A stretch of 45,876 nt of DNA from Spirochaetota bacterium (GCA_003246895.1 QKCL01000004.1:1-45876), one strand, 5' to 3'. Shown: positions 32,045 to 40,837, numbered from the stretch's first letter. The notes: generated by a model not told the origin, from the letters alone. Translations and numbers: made by a program.

Positions 32045-34804
32045 CTAGAAACTGGATACGCATGCAGAGTGGCATGCAGAGTGGCAGGCCGAGTGCACGC
32101 ATGCAGAGTGGCATGCAGAGTGGCAGGCCGAATGCACACATGCAGAGTGGCACGCCGAGTGACATGCAGAATGGCATGCGTCATAGCTGAATGACGATAT
32201 GTTCCCCTCCACGGAGGATGCAATCTTTTCAGCTGCGGCTATGTCTGTTGTCTTGAACAGGCTCTCTATGTTGTCTATGACCTTTGTGGACATCTCCTCC
32301 ACTTCCCCTGCAATGCCGTCGGCAAAGTCAACGATTGATTCGGTAAATGATGATGTATCTGTATTGTCCGGGGTAACACTATTAAGAAATGATATCGCGT
32401 CCCTGTTCTGTGCAGAACCTGAGCTGACTATGTCATTGAGGTATTCACCTGAGTTTCTGTCAAATTCATCATTGATTATTATCCAGGGATTGTTTTTCAT
32501 GAAATAGTCCCTGCGGTAATCGGCTCTGTCAGCAGTAATGAAGTCGTGCCAGTGTTTTTTCACCTTTGTGTCGTAGACTTCCGCTGTCTTGTCTATGTCT
32601 CCCCTCCAGACCTTTGTCTGAAGCGATTTTGTCACTTCCTTCAGTATGAGAGGTGTGCGTTTTTTCCCCAGTGTGCCGTCTTCGGCAATTGATTTCATTA
32701 GCTCCCTCTCGTAGCCTTCCAGGCTTTCATCGGCCTTTTTGATTATGGAGATCTGGAGCGGGTTCCGGTTTATGATGTCAATATAACCTTTTGTATAGAG
32801 ATCCATTACAATGAGGCGTATGGCCTTTGTGGGTTTGTTGAGAAACATGGCTGTTTCAACAGGGTTCAGGTTCTCAACGGTTTCCCCGGTTTTGAATGTT
32901 TCCACCTGTATTTCAGGGGCGATGTATTCAGGTTTCTTTTCAAATCTCTTCTGAACCGCCGGGTGAATTCTTGCAACCTGGTAGAGAAGAGCCAGGAATC
33001 CGGCAATGATGTACCAGATTATTCTGAAGGGAACCAGCAGTGCGTTAAAACTGAGTATCCATCCGGAATTAAGGCTGAACCATTTTCTGCCGGCCGGAAA
33101 GAAAACCTTTTTGAAAATGTCTATTTTTAAAATTTTTCCTGCGATAAATATGAGCCAGCCTGCTGTGACTATTTCAATGAGCAGAATTGGAAAGTTTAAC
33201 GCGAAAATGAAAATTATGGTGAGAATTACTGTTCCGGATACAGAAAGTAGCAGGTTGCTGTCAGCCTTTGTGAAGTTGGAATCGAGCATGTCATTGAGTA
33301 TTATCTTCACGGACTGAAAAAATGTGAGATCCACTGATGTGTAGGGTACATAGAGATTGAAGTTAATGGCCGGAATGGAATTTTTGCCCCAGTTTTCAGA
33401 TATTGCCCGGAAGTCTATGTGTCTTGTGAGTTCGGCAGTATTTTTTTCCGCAGCCCTTTCATAGTATTCCCAGGATTTGAATTTCTCCTTCTCGAACTCA
33501 TATACAAATATCGGTTTTGATGTATTTTCAGGTGATTCGTTGCCAAGTTTATCAAAGTTCCCCTTGAATGGGTGTGATATGTTTACTATGAGTTTTTTGA
33601 TTGGTTTTCCAAATTCTATTCCCCTCCATGCGGCGGAAAATTTTATCTTCTGGTTTATGAGCCTCTTTTCAAAGGGCATGTCTTCATACACGCCGGTTTT
33701 GTAGGGGAAGTGAAATGCTATTTTTTCACCCTTCTTTATTGGCCTTGATGTGATGATGTCGAATAGGCCGTCATGCCGTTTGCCTGCACTGTCAATGTGC
33801 TGACGGAATTTGACTGAAACGGATTTCTCCCAAAGGAGCTTTTTGTATGTTACTGCGTCGTATACTTCAATGGCGGCATACTGCAGGGGCAGCCCGGATT
33901 TAACCGCTGCCCTGTACATATTCCGTTCACCGTTCTCGGTAATGACCATGAATATACTGGTATCCTCCATGAGCCTCTGGGCATTATAGCTGTCCGCGCG
34001 CATGTATATATAGGCAGATGCGCCCTCCAGTTCATAGTCACCCTTTTCAATGATATTTGAGGCTGAAAATGTATTAAGTGTATATGTCCCGCCTTCGGCG
34101 CCCTTTGCAATATATTCTTTTGGAATAAACATCTGAAGATTCTGTTTGTATCTTGGGTAGAGGCTGTTTTTTTCTATGTGGACTGCAAGGTAGTTTCTCC
34201 CCTTCCACAGAGCCGGGTAGTATATCCACCTGTCGTTTGATTTTACAGCCGTGACATTTGCTATGAGTCCGTATTTATTTACAAGGGGGTCCTTGATCTG
34301 TGAGGCTTTTCTGTATTTTTTCGGTATTTCGATGGGGGTGATTATCTGAACGGTCTGTTTTTTTATGGGCAGATCCCATTGAACAGTGGGCCACCAGAAA
34401 GCTCCGTAGGGTTTGTTTTTGAAAGTAGTATCGGTAAACATGGATTTTGAAAGTTTGTACCGTATGTTCACCGTGTATTTTTTTGTCTGTGATGTTGTGA
34501 TGGAGAAGTTTGCGGCGTAGTAGCCGTAACTGTTCTTTGTCATTGTTACGCCGAACCTGTTCTTTCCGGTTGTTCCCCAGGATTCTATTATTGACATTGG
34601 CTCAATGAACTGCCCGATGGACCTGATTTTGTTCCGGGTTTCGTTCTCTGTGAATGTGATGCTGTATAAAATCTCCATCTGGCCGTCCTGGAGGATCGTG
34701 GCAACATATTTGGTATCCTCAATTGTAACAGGCGCGGCAAAAAGCATTGTTTTAACGAAAAGTGCTGAAAGAATCAGTGTCAGTTTCTTTGTAAACTTTT
34801 GCAT
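32045..34804 (-). CDS. DUF2207-like membrane protein with C-terminal Cys-His-Ser-Ala repeat tail
   Basis: The 919-residue protein starts with a signal peptide ending around FAAPVT. A large extracytoplasmic region of about 490 residues has the DUF2207 pattern, from YVATILQDGQMEILYSITF onward. Three or four membrane helices lie between about 500 and 620. A cytoplasmic region includes NPVETAMFLNKPTKAIRLIV, like the conserved cytoplasmic part of DUF2207 proteins. The last 45 residues (about 875-919) are a repeat of ACHS units with interspersed Val, ending ACVSSF: 10 Cys and 9 His. DUF2207 relatives often end in Gly-rich tails, so this tail is unusual. It should be cytoplasmic, within reach of the radical SAM enzyme made from the next gene, whose ribosome-binding site overlaps this stop codon. 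Confidence 0.82.
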   Translation of the reverse strand: MQKFTKKLTLILSALFVKTMLFAAPVTIEDTKYVATILQDGQMEILYSITFTENETRNKIRSIGQFIEPMSIIESWGTTGKNRFGVTMTKNSYGYYAANFSITTSQTKKYTVNIRYKLSKSMFTDTTFKNKPYGAFWWPTVQWDLPIKKQTVQIITPIEIPKKYRKASQIKDPLVNKYGLIANVTAVKSNDRWIYYPALWKGRNYLAVHIEKNSLYPRYKQNLQMFIPKEYIAKGAEGGTYTLNTFSASNIIEKGDYELEGASAYIYMRADSYNAQRLMEDTSIFMVITENGERNMYRAAVKSGLPLQYAAIEVYDAVTYKKLLWEKSVSVKFRQHIDSAGKRHDGLFDIITSRPIKKGEKIAFHFPYKTGVYEDMPFEKRLINQKIKFSAAWRGIEFGKPIKKLIVNISHPFKGNFDKLGNESPENTSKPIFVYEFEKEKFKSWEYYERAAEKNTAELTRHIDFRAISENWGKNSIPAINFNLYVPYTSVDLTFFQSVKIILNDMLDSNFTKADSNLLLSVSGTVILTIIFIFALNFPILLIEIVTAGWLIFIAGKILKIDIFKKVFFPAGRKWFSLNSGWILSFNALLVPFRIIWYIIAGFLALLYQVARIHPAVQKRFEKKPEYIAPEIQVETFKTGETVENLNPVETAMFLNKPTKAIRLIVMDLYTKGYIDIINRNPLQISIIKKADESLEGYERELMKSIAEDGTLGKKRTPLILKEVTKSLQTKVWRGDIDKTAEVYDTKVKKHWHDFITADRADYRRDYFMKNNPWIIINDEFDRNSGEYLNDIVSSGSAQNRDAISFLNSVTPDNTDTSSFTESIVDFADGIAGEVEEMSTKVIDNIESLFKTTDIAAAEKIASSVEGNISSFSYDACHSACHSACHSACVHSACHSACHSACVHSACHSACHSACVSSF
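32048..32182 (-). repeat. Nested 12-nt / 39-nt coding repeat encoding the Cys-His tail
   Basis: Two near-perfect 39-base units (32061-32099 and 32100-32138) and a longer divergent third unit encode HSACHSACHSACV. Within each, a 12-base subunit encodes HSAC. Across all copies the codons vary only at third positions: CAC/CAT, TGC/TGT, TCT/TCG and GCA/GCC/GCG. The peptide is therefore constant while the DNA drifts. Confidence 0.9.
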
Positions 34805-34822
34805 TTAACTTCTCCGGAAAGT

Positions 34823-34828
34823 ATTATA
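34823..34828 (-). promoter_or_regulatory. Candidate -10 element of the Cys-His tail operon
   Basis: On the minus strand TATAAT lies 18 bases before the start codon, with GGAG between them as the ribosome-binding site. No good -35 element is visible, so an activator or another sigma factor may be used. Confidence 0.4.
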
Positions 34829-35007
34829 AGGGGGTTTTCATGTTTTCTGTTCTTGTCCCCTTCCGGACACTCTTTCGGCTTTCAGCAGCCGTACTTGCCC
34901 GGGGAATGCCTGAGTGACAGGTCTCTTGGAATATGATAAGTCAAAGATTGCAACTTATCAAGAAAATATTAATATTTTTCGCATGTTATAGGCAATACAA
35001 ATATGAC

Positions 35008-35035
35008 TTGATAGTACCGGGTGCGGAAATATACT
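35008..35035 (+). promoter_or_regulatory. Candidate promoter abutting the 35043 start codon
   Basis: TTGATA (35008-35013) and TATACT (35030-35035) are 16 bases apart. Transcription would begin at about 35042-35043, the ATG itself. No ribosome-binding site precedes the ATG, consistent with a leaderless message. Confidence 0.45.
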
Positions 35036-35042
35036 GTGGCCC

Positions 35043-36494
35043 ATGAAAACAATAGTGGGATTTATAATTTTTTCTGTTTTCCTGTTCTGTGGGGTTTCAG
35101 GATTCAGTGCTGATAATGTTAAAAGTGATTTTGCTGTCTATTCAGTTTATACTGGCAGGGGGGCGGAGGATTCCGCCCTTAAGGAATGCGAGATCTATAT
35201 AAATGATGTTATCTTTTCCACCGGCAGACTGGTTCAGGTTGAGTATCTGAGAAAAATGGATGCACTCAGGAAAGCGGGCGGAAAAGATGCACTTGATCTT
35301 TATTCAAACGCTTCACTTGACATGGAGCTCTCCCGTTATTTTGTACTGAAGGTTTTTGTGTCACCCGGCAGGTCGGCACTGAACATTTCAGTATACGAAA
35401 AAAACGGAAACCATTTCCAAAGAAAAAAAGAACAGACCATTTATACATACAACTATAAAAACCTTCCGCCAAGAGCCGGGCTCTTTGCACTTGAATATGT
35501 GAAGAATATGCCTCTAACAGCTTCAGTCAAGAAGGAAGGCAGGGATGCAATGTTCATAATAAACAGGGGGCAGTGGAGCGGCCTGAAACCTGGGAAATAT
35601 GGAACAGATGCAGGAGAGATTACTGTGGTAGCGACAACCCGGTTCTCTTCACTGATAAGCTCAAAAAACAGTCTTCCGGGGCAGATCGCTGTGAATATTA
35701 TGCCTGAAACGGAATCAATTGATAAAAGGCTTAAAAATGAGTTGCTCGAGAATGATAATGATAAATTCGGAATAGACAGGGCTCTGAAAAAGAGACAGGG
35801 GCCCATAAAGGAATCACTCATAGGAACATGTATAATCAACCCCGGTGCCAATTTCTGTTTCCCCGTTTACGGTTCGTTCCTTTCCACTGAATATCTGGGC
35901 ATAAAAAAGGCCGAACAGCACTGGCCGGGCCTTATCATAGCAACAGCTGTTTTTGGCGGGCAGCTTGCAGCAGTTCCTGCGAAGTCAGACTTCAGCGCAG
36001 ATTTTTTCCCATGGATTAAGGACAGCAACAAGAGTTCAGCGGATCAGAGGCTGCAGATTGCCCTTTGGGCTGCCATCCCCTTTACATATACCGCATCATA
36101 CTTTGACCAGATGTCCTGGCAGTTCGAGAAAAAGGGCATGCTGCCCCCTGCTTTCATGAACCATGACTGCGCGGCGGCGCTTATGTCCGCATTTGTCCCG
36201 GGAGGGGGCCTTTTCTATAAAGGCTACAGGTACACGGGATGGCTCTTTTATACTTCTGAACTTTCACTGCTTTCATACTCTGTTTATAATATCAATGAGA
36301 AGAAGGGCAAATACGGTTTTGCAGCACTTGGCCTTGTGAAGGCAGTTGACGTTCTATCGGCGCTTGTGCTCTCTCCTTCATACAGGGTCTATGAGAGGGA
36401 GTACGGATCAGGAAGGCCTTCACTGGATTTTTTCACGGCCCCGGAAATTACCGGAGGAACAGTTGCCGGACTCAGATTATCACTGAATTTTTAG
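35043..36494 (+). CDS. Exported protein of unknown function with hydrophobic C-terminal half
   Basis: The 483-residue product has a signal peptide (IVGFIIFSVFLFCGVSGFSA). Residues 30-150 hold a mixed alpha/beta domain. Residues about 265-440 contain several hydrophobic segments, including AALMSAFVPGGGLFYKGYRY. That Gly-rich piece recalls DUF5683-like membrane proteins, where a PGxGxFYxG loop lies between helices; the resemblance is weak. The end (VAGLRLSLNF) looks like a terminal barrel strand. Its 3' end overlaps the convergent gene by 23 bases, and its start is divergent from the Cys-His tail operon, so the two may share regulation through the 238-base gap. Function unknown. Confidence 0.6.
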   Translation: MKTIVGFIIFSVFLFCGVSGFSADNVKSDFAVYSVYTGRGAEDSALKECEIYINDVIFSTGRLVQVEYLRKMDALRKAGGKDALDLYSNASLDMELSRYFVLKVFVSPGRSALNISVYEKNGNHFQRKKEQTIYTYNYKNLPPRAGLFALEYVKNMPLTASVKKEGRDAMFIINRGQWSGLKPGKYGTDAGEITVVATTRFSSLISSKNSLPGQIAVNIMPETESIDKRLKNELLENDNDKFGIDRALKKRQGPIKESLIGTCIINPGANFCFPVYGSFLSTEYLGIKKAEQHWPGLIIATAVFGGQLAAVPAKSDFSADFFPWIKDSNKSSADQRLQIALWAAIPFTYTASYFDQMSWQFEKKGMLPPAFMNHDCAAALMSAFVPGGGLFYKGYRYTGWLFYTSELSLLSYSVYNINEKKGKYGFAALGLVKAVDVLSALVLSPSYRVYEREYGSGRPSLDFFTAPEITGGTVAGLRLSLNF

Positions 36495-37587
36495 ACCTGT
36501 TTTTTGAAAAGAAGAAGAAAAATATATAGGCCATGTACAGCGGGACTGTTACAAATGAAATTTCACGGAAGTATTTTGAAAACGGTGCCAGGATTATTAC
36601 TGCCCAGTGCATGTATATGGCATAGCCCGTGTTCATTTTCAGTGGGAAGTCTCTCCAGCGAAGAATAACAAGCATTCCCGAAAGGTTCCATCCGTAGAGT
36701 GAGAAGAAGGCATGAACCCGCATGACAGGTTTTGCAAAATGCTCATATGGTGTGAGTTTTGTTAATACTATATAGAGAAGGCCCGACAGGGATGATATAA
36801 GCAGAAAGTACATGCCCGATACCAGAAAGTGTTTCTGCTGTACCCTGATCCCGTGCCTGAAGAAGATGGTAAAAATTGCAGCCACAGCAGAAAACAGGAA
36901 AAAGGCAGAGACAATTTCTCCTTCAAATACCCTGAAAATTATGAATATGAAGAATACCCCCACACCGCCTGAAATTGCCCAGAATAGAAAGTGGCTGAGT
37001 TTTTTTGTGTGGGCGGGAGTTTCATTTTTCTCGATTATTTTGAATATGAGATGGAAGGTAATCAGTGATACTGGAAATGAAAACCCCAGAAAGAACATGT
37101 CCAGTTTCAGTTTTTCAAGTTTAACAGCATTAAAATAAATTTCATTTGCTATGACCAGTGCTGATAGAATCAGGGCCAGCTCAAGGCATAGCAGGGACGC
37201 ATGGTGAAATTTTCGTGACGTCTTTTCGTTAACTCTGAAGAATTCCGAGGGTATGAAGGAGAGATATGTGTGCCTGTACCACTCTGCAATTCCTGCCAAC
37301 GCAAGGGACAGTGCAATGGAAGCCATGTAGTATTCCATAAATGCGCAGACTGCATATATAACGCTTAAAGTCAGGAAGATATATGTTTTCCGTGACGGTT
37401 TTTCCCTGCACTCTGTGAGGTGGAGTATTGAAAAGCCTCCGCTGGTGAGGTTGAAAAGGAATATGTGGAGTCTTTCAAAATTTCTGAAAAGAAAAAGGTC
37501 GAGAAAACCGAAAGTGAATGCCGAACTCATGGTAATGAACAGCAGTATATGGAATGGTTTTATGTATGGTCTTTGAACTGTTTTCAT
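36472..37587 (-). CDS. Polytopic inner-membrane protein of unknown function
   Basis: The 371-residue protein from ATG 37587 reads as about ten to twelve membrane helices with short loops and no signal peptide. Conserved-looking polar residues within helices include the segment RVHAFFSLYGWNLSGM near residue 290, with His, and an Arg-Asp pair just after it. The arrangement is vaguely like NnrS- or heme-copper-type membrane proteins but has too few His residues to say so. A TTG at 37599 is an alternative start; neither has a clear ribosome-binding site. The 3' end overlaps the 35043-36494 gene by 23 bases. Substrate or role unknown. Confidence 0.6.
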   Translation of the reverse strand: MKTVQRPYIKPFHILLFITMSSAFTFGFLDLFLFRNFERLHIFLFNLTSGGFSILHLTECREKPSRKTYIFLTLSVIYAVCAFMEYYMASIALSLALAGIAEWYRHTYLSFIPSEFFRVNEKTSRKFHHASLLCLELALILSALVIANEIYFNAVKLEKLKLDMFFLGFSFPVSLITFHLIFKIIEKNETPAHTKKLSHFLFWAISGGVGVFFIFIIFRVFEGEIVSAFFLFSAVAAIFTIFFRHGIRVQQKHFLVSGMYFLLISSLSGLLYIVLTKLTPYEHFAKPVMRVHAFFSLYGWNLSGMLVILRWRDFPLKMNTGYAIYMHWAVIILAPFSKYFREISFVTVPLYMAYIFFFFFSKNRSKNSVII

Positions 37588-37922
37588 GGTATTGAACAAT
37601 CAGTGTTTCTGATAATATGTTAGAATACTGCTGAACAGAAGACAATCAATTTTTATAAACCATGACTTCTATTGTGCCTCTTTATTGGGGAAGGCTGATT
37701 CCGGCTAGGTTTAATTGGGAAATATGGATGGTAACCATGACAACACTGGCCCGGCTGTTTTCCTGCTGCCGTAAAAAATTTCTACGCTGTCTCAAATAGA
37801 CGTATCATTCAGTGAAATTGTTTCTTTGGAGCGTGAAATCTATATTGATATAAATTTCAATAATAAATATATTATTAAGAATGTGACTATTGATAAACCA
37901 GATAAAATGGAATGATTTGAAT
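37588..37922. other. 335-base gap with a candidate promoter
   Basis: No gene is seen. TTGTTT (37818-37823) and TATATT (37841-37846) with a 17-base spacer could serve the sensor gene at 37923. The right part is A+T-rich. No terminator-like hairpin is visible. Confidence 0.35.
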
Positions 37923-39320
37923 ATGAAGATTCTTAATAATAAGACATTTTTATCATCCCGGGCATCAATACGCACAGTGCTTCTGATTGTTGTAATTATG
38001 CTCGGGTCATGGAGTTTAATCTGTTCGTTTCAGCGGATGGGCGGCAACCTGTCAGACTACAGCCGCAGCAGAAACCTTTCAATCTGGGCCGGTTTTGGTA
38101 CCAGACTGCTTACTGCTGCACAGCATTTTGCATATGAACGCGGCCGTACCGCTGTGGTTCTTTGCTCTTTTGACAGGATTTCACAGAAAAACCGTATGTT
38201 TCTGGATAACCGCAGAAAACTGGCAGATGCCGCATTGACTTCTGTTTTCGAAAAAGTTGAAGAACTGCCGGAGATTGGATACAGTGATGCCTTAAAGAAC
38301 TGGAATATTCTAAAAGAAATACGGCAACAGGTGGATCGTGATTCTGCATTATTAAGTGCTTCCCGTGATCCCTATCTGCCGGGGAAATGGGTCCATGCCG
38401 CAAATAATCTTATAATGAGCATACAGCAGCTCATACAGAATCTTGTGGGATATTTTCCTCCCGGTGGAATAACAACGCGCCTTACTCTTTTGGGGTCATC
38501 AGCTCTGGAACTTCGTATCAGCGCAGGTATGGAAGCCAACCTGATAGCACAGGCTTTATCTGCACATAAAATACCTGAACAAGAATTTATGCAGTCTGTT
38601 TATAAATTGCGTGGAAAGGAAAACAGGTTGTGGAATGAAATTGACCGCCTGGCTTCCTATCTAAAAATGACAAGTCTTCAGAATATGGCAAGTGAAGTGA
38701 AACGGCATCATGTCTTTGAATTTCGTCCAATCCAGGATCAGGTATTAAAGAATTTACAATCCGGCAGAAAGTCATCAGTTTTAATAGAAAAACTTACCGA
38801 TGCTTCTTTGCCGGTACTTGACGGAATATCAAACCTGACAACATTTACGGCCGAAAATACAGTTAAGATTGCCGAAGAAGGAATGATACGATCGCGGAAT
38901 AAACTTGTTATAAATTCAGTATGGTCATTTCTAATCTTCCTTTTTTCAGTAATGGCTGTAATTTATGTTGTACGATTTATTGTTAAACCACTTGAACAGA
39001 TAGATGCAAAGCTGCGCCGTATAGGGGCATTGTCAAAGATTGAAGAAAGCGGTAACGAAATAAGCCGGCTTGACGCAAGTACGGATGCGCTTGAAAATGC
39101 CTTGAATGAATTACAAAAGGCCCTTGCAAACGTGAAAAAGTTGTCTGGTCTGCTGCCGATGTGTTCCAACTGTAAAAAGGTAAGAGATGATAAAGGGTAC
39201 TGGCAGCAGGTGGAGGAATATGTTTCGCAACATTCAGATACTACCTTCAGTCATGGTTTATGTCCCGATTGTATTATAAAACTGTACCCTGATATTGCAG
39301 ATGAAATACTTAAAAAATAG
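37923..39320 (+). CDS. Membrane sensor protein ending in a Cys-rich motif, without a kinase
   Basis: From ATG 37923 the protein has 465 residues. A membrane helix (IRTVLLIVVIMLGSWSLICSF) leads into a helical extracytoplasmic sensor region of about 300 residues. A second helix (SFLIFLFSVMAVIYVVRFIV) and a HAMP-like, coiled-coil stretch follow. It ends with CSNCKKVRDDKGYW, then HSDTTFSHGLCPDC and LYP. This Cys-Cys...Cys-Cys module is known to me from many PAS, receiver and kinase proteins, but without an assigned role; the Cys pairs could bind a metal. No histidine kinase, cyclase or methyl-accepting domain is present. The frame is open to a TTG at 37890, which is less likely. Confidence 0.65.
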   Translation: MKILNNKTFLSSRASIRTVLLIVVIMLGSWSLICSFQRMGGNLSDYSRSRNLSIWAGFGTRLLTAAQHFAYERGRTAVVLCSFDRISQKNRMFLDNRRKLADAALTSVFEKVEELPEIGYSDALKNWNILKEIRQQVDRDSALLSASRDPYLPGKWVHAANNLIMSIQQLIQNLVGYFPPGGITTRLTLLGSSALELRISAGMEANLIAQALSAHKIPEQEFMQSVYKLRGKENRLWNEIDRLASYLKMTSLQNMASEVKRHHVFEFRPIQDQVLKNLQSGRKSSVLIEKLTDASLPVLDGISNLTTFTAENTVKIAEEGMIRSRNKLVINSVWSFLIFLFSVMAVIYVVRFIVKPLEQIDAKLRRIGALSKIEESGNEISRLDASTDALENALNELQKALANVKKLSGLLPMCSNCKKVRDDKGYWQQVEEYVSQHSDTTFSHGLCPDCIIKLYPDIADEILKK

Positions 39321-39387
39321 AATACTTTTATCCGGATCCGCCGGTTCTGTTTAACATGCCGGTGTGTGTTTTTATTGAGTCGTGGCA

Positions 39388-40548
39388 TTACTTGAAATCA
39401 ACTTTGTCTTTTCCCAGTATGTGAATGATTCTGTTTTTTTCACCGGCACTGATGCCGTTTCCTCCTGCACGGATCTTCTTTATTTTAATGAGCAGCGAAA
39501 GATTTTCCGGAAAGCGTTTTATGCGGTTGTTCCTTATATCCACCTCGTTAAGGCTTGCATATCGGGTAAGGGGAACGGGAAATTCACTCAGTCTGTTCCC
39601 TTTGAGATTGATCCAGTTAAGGCTGGAACATCGCTCAAGTTCACTGGGCAGGCTCTGAAGCATGTTTCCGCCCAGGTGCAGAACCCTGAGTTCCGTGAGT
39701 CTGCCGATGTCAGGGGGAAGTTCAGTAATTCCGCTGTTATTGAGAAAGAGCATTTTTGTTTTTTGCGGTTTTTTCAGTGCTTCATCAAGCGAATGCTCTC
39801 CTTCAAAAAATGGAAAGAGAACGCCTGCCGCTACCAGAACAAGAGACAGATAAAAAATCGCGTTCTTCAGCATGGAATCTCTCTTCTCTGTGAGGAAAAA
39901 CGGCAGAAGAAGCGGCATGTAAAGCATAAGAAAGAGGATCAGAATGAGAACTGCATTCAGTATGAGCATGCCCATGTTCTGCCATGATGCCTGCAGGTAA
40001 TTGTCATAATTACCAGGTCCAAGTATATTTCCTATGACAACTGTATATGTTACGGAATAAAAAACTGCGAAAAGGAAATCGGCGGCCAGGCCGGCTTTCA
40101 TTGATCCGTTTCCTTTGCTGTCTCCAGCCATAATAATCATCAGTATGAAAAGCTCCTTTATCACTGTGCCGAAGAGTACCGAAGACATTATTCCAGTATG
40201 CCGTTCAAATGTGACACCGAAAGACAGCATGGCCGATATGGACATAATGACAGCTATGACACTGTGGAACATCCAGAGGAAAAAAAGTCCCGGGCTTTCA
40301 CTCTTTATGCCAGATGACTTCATCTTCAGGTAATAGGCAATGAGTTCTCCGGCAATGACAAGGAGCAGCACTATTCCTAAAAACGGGCTGATCTCTCCGT
40401 CGTAGATAACCTTTCTGCTTGTTTCGCTTATGGTATCATTAAAAAAATAACCGTAGACCCTTTCATTTAGGAAAAAAAGGTAACCGGAAAAAAGCAGGTT
40501 TGCAAGTATTGATCCGTTCCGGGAGAAAGGGGCCGGAATTTTCAGCAT
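39388..40548 (-). CDS. Membrane protein with C-terminal leucine-rich repeats
   Basis: The 386-residue protein has about seven membrane helices in residues 1-245, then a leucine-rich-repeat region. The repeats read LFLNNSGITELPPDIGRL, LRVLHLGGNMLQSLPSEL, LNWINLKGNRLSEFP and LNEVDIRNNRIKRFPENL, giving four to five units of 23 residues. LRR surfaces bind proteins; their position after the last helix would place them on one side of the membrane. GGAGG lies seven bases before the ATG within a small GGAG/CTCC hairpin. No relative with this membrane-plus-LRR order is recalled. Function unknown. Confidence 0.7.
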   Translation of the reverse strand: MLKIPAPFSRNGSILANLLFSGYLFFLNERVYGYFFNDTISETSRKVIYDGEISPFLGIVLLLVIAGELIAYYLKMKSSGIKSESPGLFFLWMFHSVIAVIMSISAMLSFGVTFERHTGIMSSVLFGTVIKELFILMIIMAGDSKGNGSMKAGLAADFLFAVFYSVTYTVVIGNILGPGNYDNYLQASWQNMGMLILNAVLILILFLMLYMPLLLPFFLTEKRDSMLKNAIFYLSLVLVAAGVLFPFFEGEHSLDEALKKPQKTKMLFLNNSGITELPPDIGRLTELRVLHLGGNMLQSLPSELERCSSLNWINLKGNRLSEFPVPLTRYASLNEVDIRNNRIKRFPENLSLLIKIKKIRAGGNGISAGEKNRIIHILGKDKVDFK

Positions 40549-40808
40549 GGGAGCGCCTCCTGTTGAAATTAAGCAGCTGAATATTGTATGTTTGAATATC
40601 AGTCTTTTATGAAATATATCTATTTTTTGATAAAAATACCTCTATGTATAACATTTAATCTAATTATCTAATACATGGAGTGCCTGTTGAGACGTGGGCT
40701 CCACGGCTGCTTGTGCAAAGGGTGCGCCTTTTTGTTTATTACAGTGTTCATTTTTCATGGATGTGTATTTGTGGGAGATGCTGATCACATATGCAGAAGA
40801 GAGCTTTC

Positions 40809-40837
40809 GGCCCGGTTTATCCGGGCCTTTGAGTTTT
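40809..40837 (-). terminator. Likely terminator of the M18 aminopeptidase gene
   Basis: GGCCCGG (40809-40815) pairs with CCGGGCC (40821-40827) around a five-base loop, just past the stop at 40836. The T-rich side faces the plus strand (TTTGAGTTTT), so efficiency on the minus strand is uncertain and it may act in both directions. The rest of the gap to 40548 shows no gene. Confidence 0.55.

Noticed and set aside
32037-32177. N-terminal extension of the radical SAM enzyme with Met-Pro-Leu-Cys repeats
   Set aside because: It is an out-of-frame reading of the tail-coding repeat. Third-position-only changes show that the tail frame is the coding one, and a ribosome-binding site precedes 32036.
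31988-32194. Plus-strand open frame with Cys-Arg-Val-Ala repeats
   Set aside because: Antisense shadow of the tail repeat, with no start signal.
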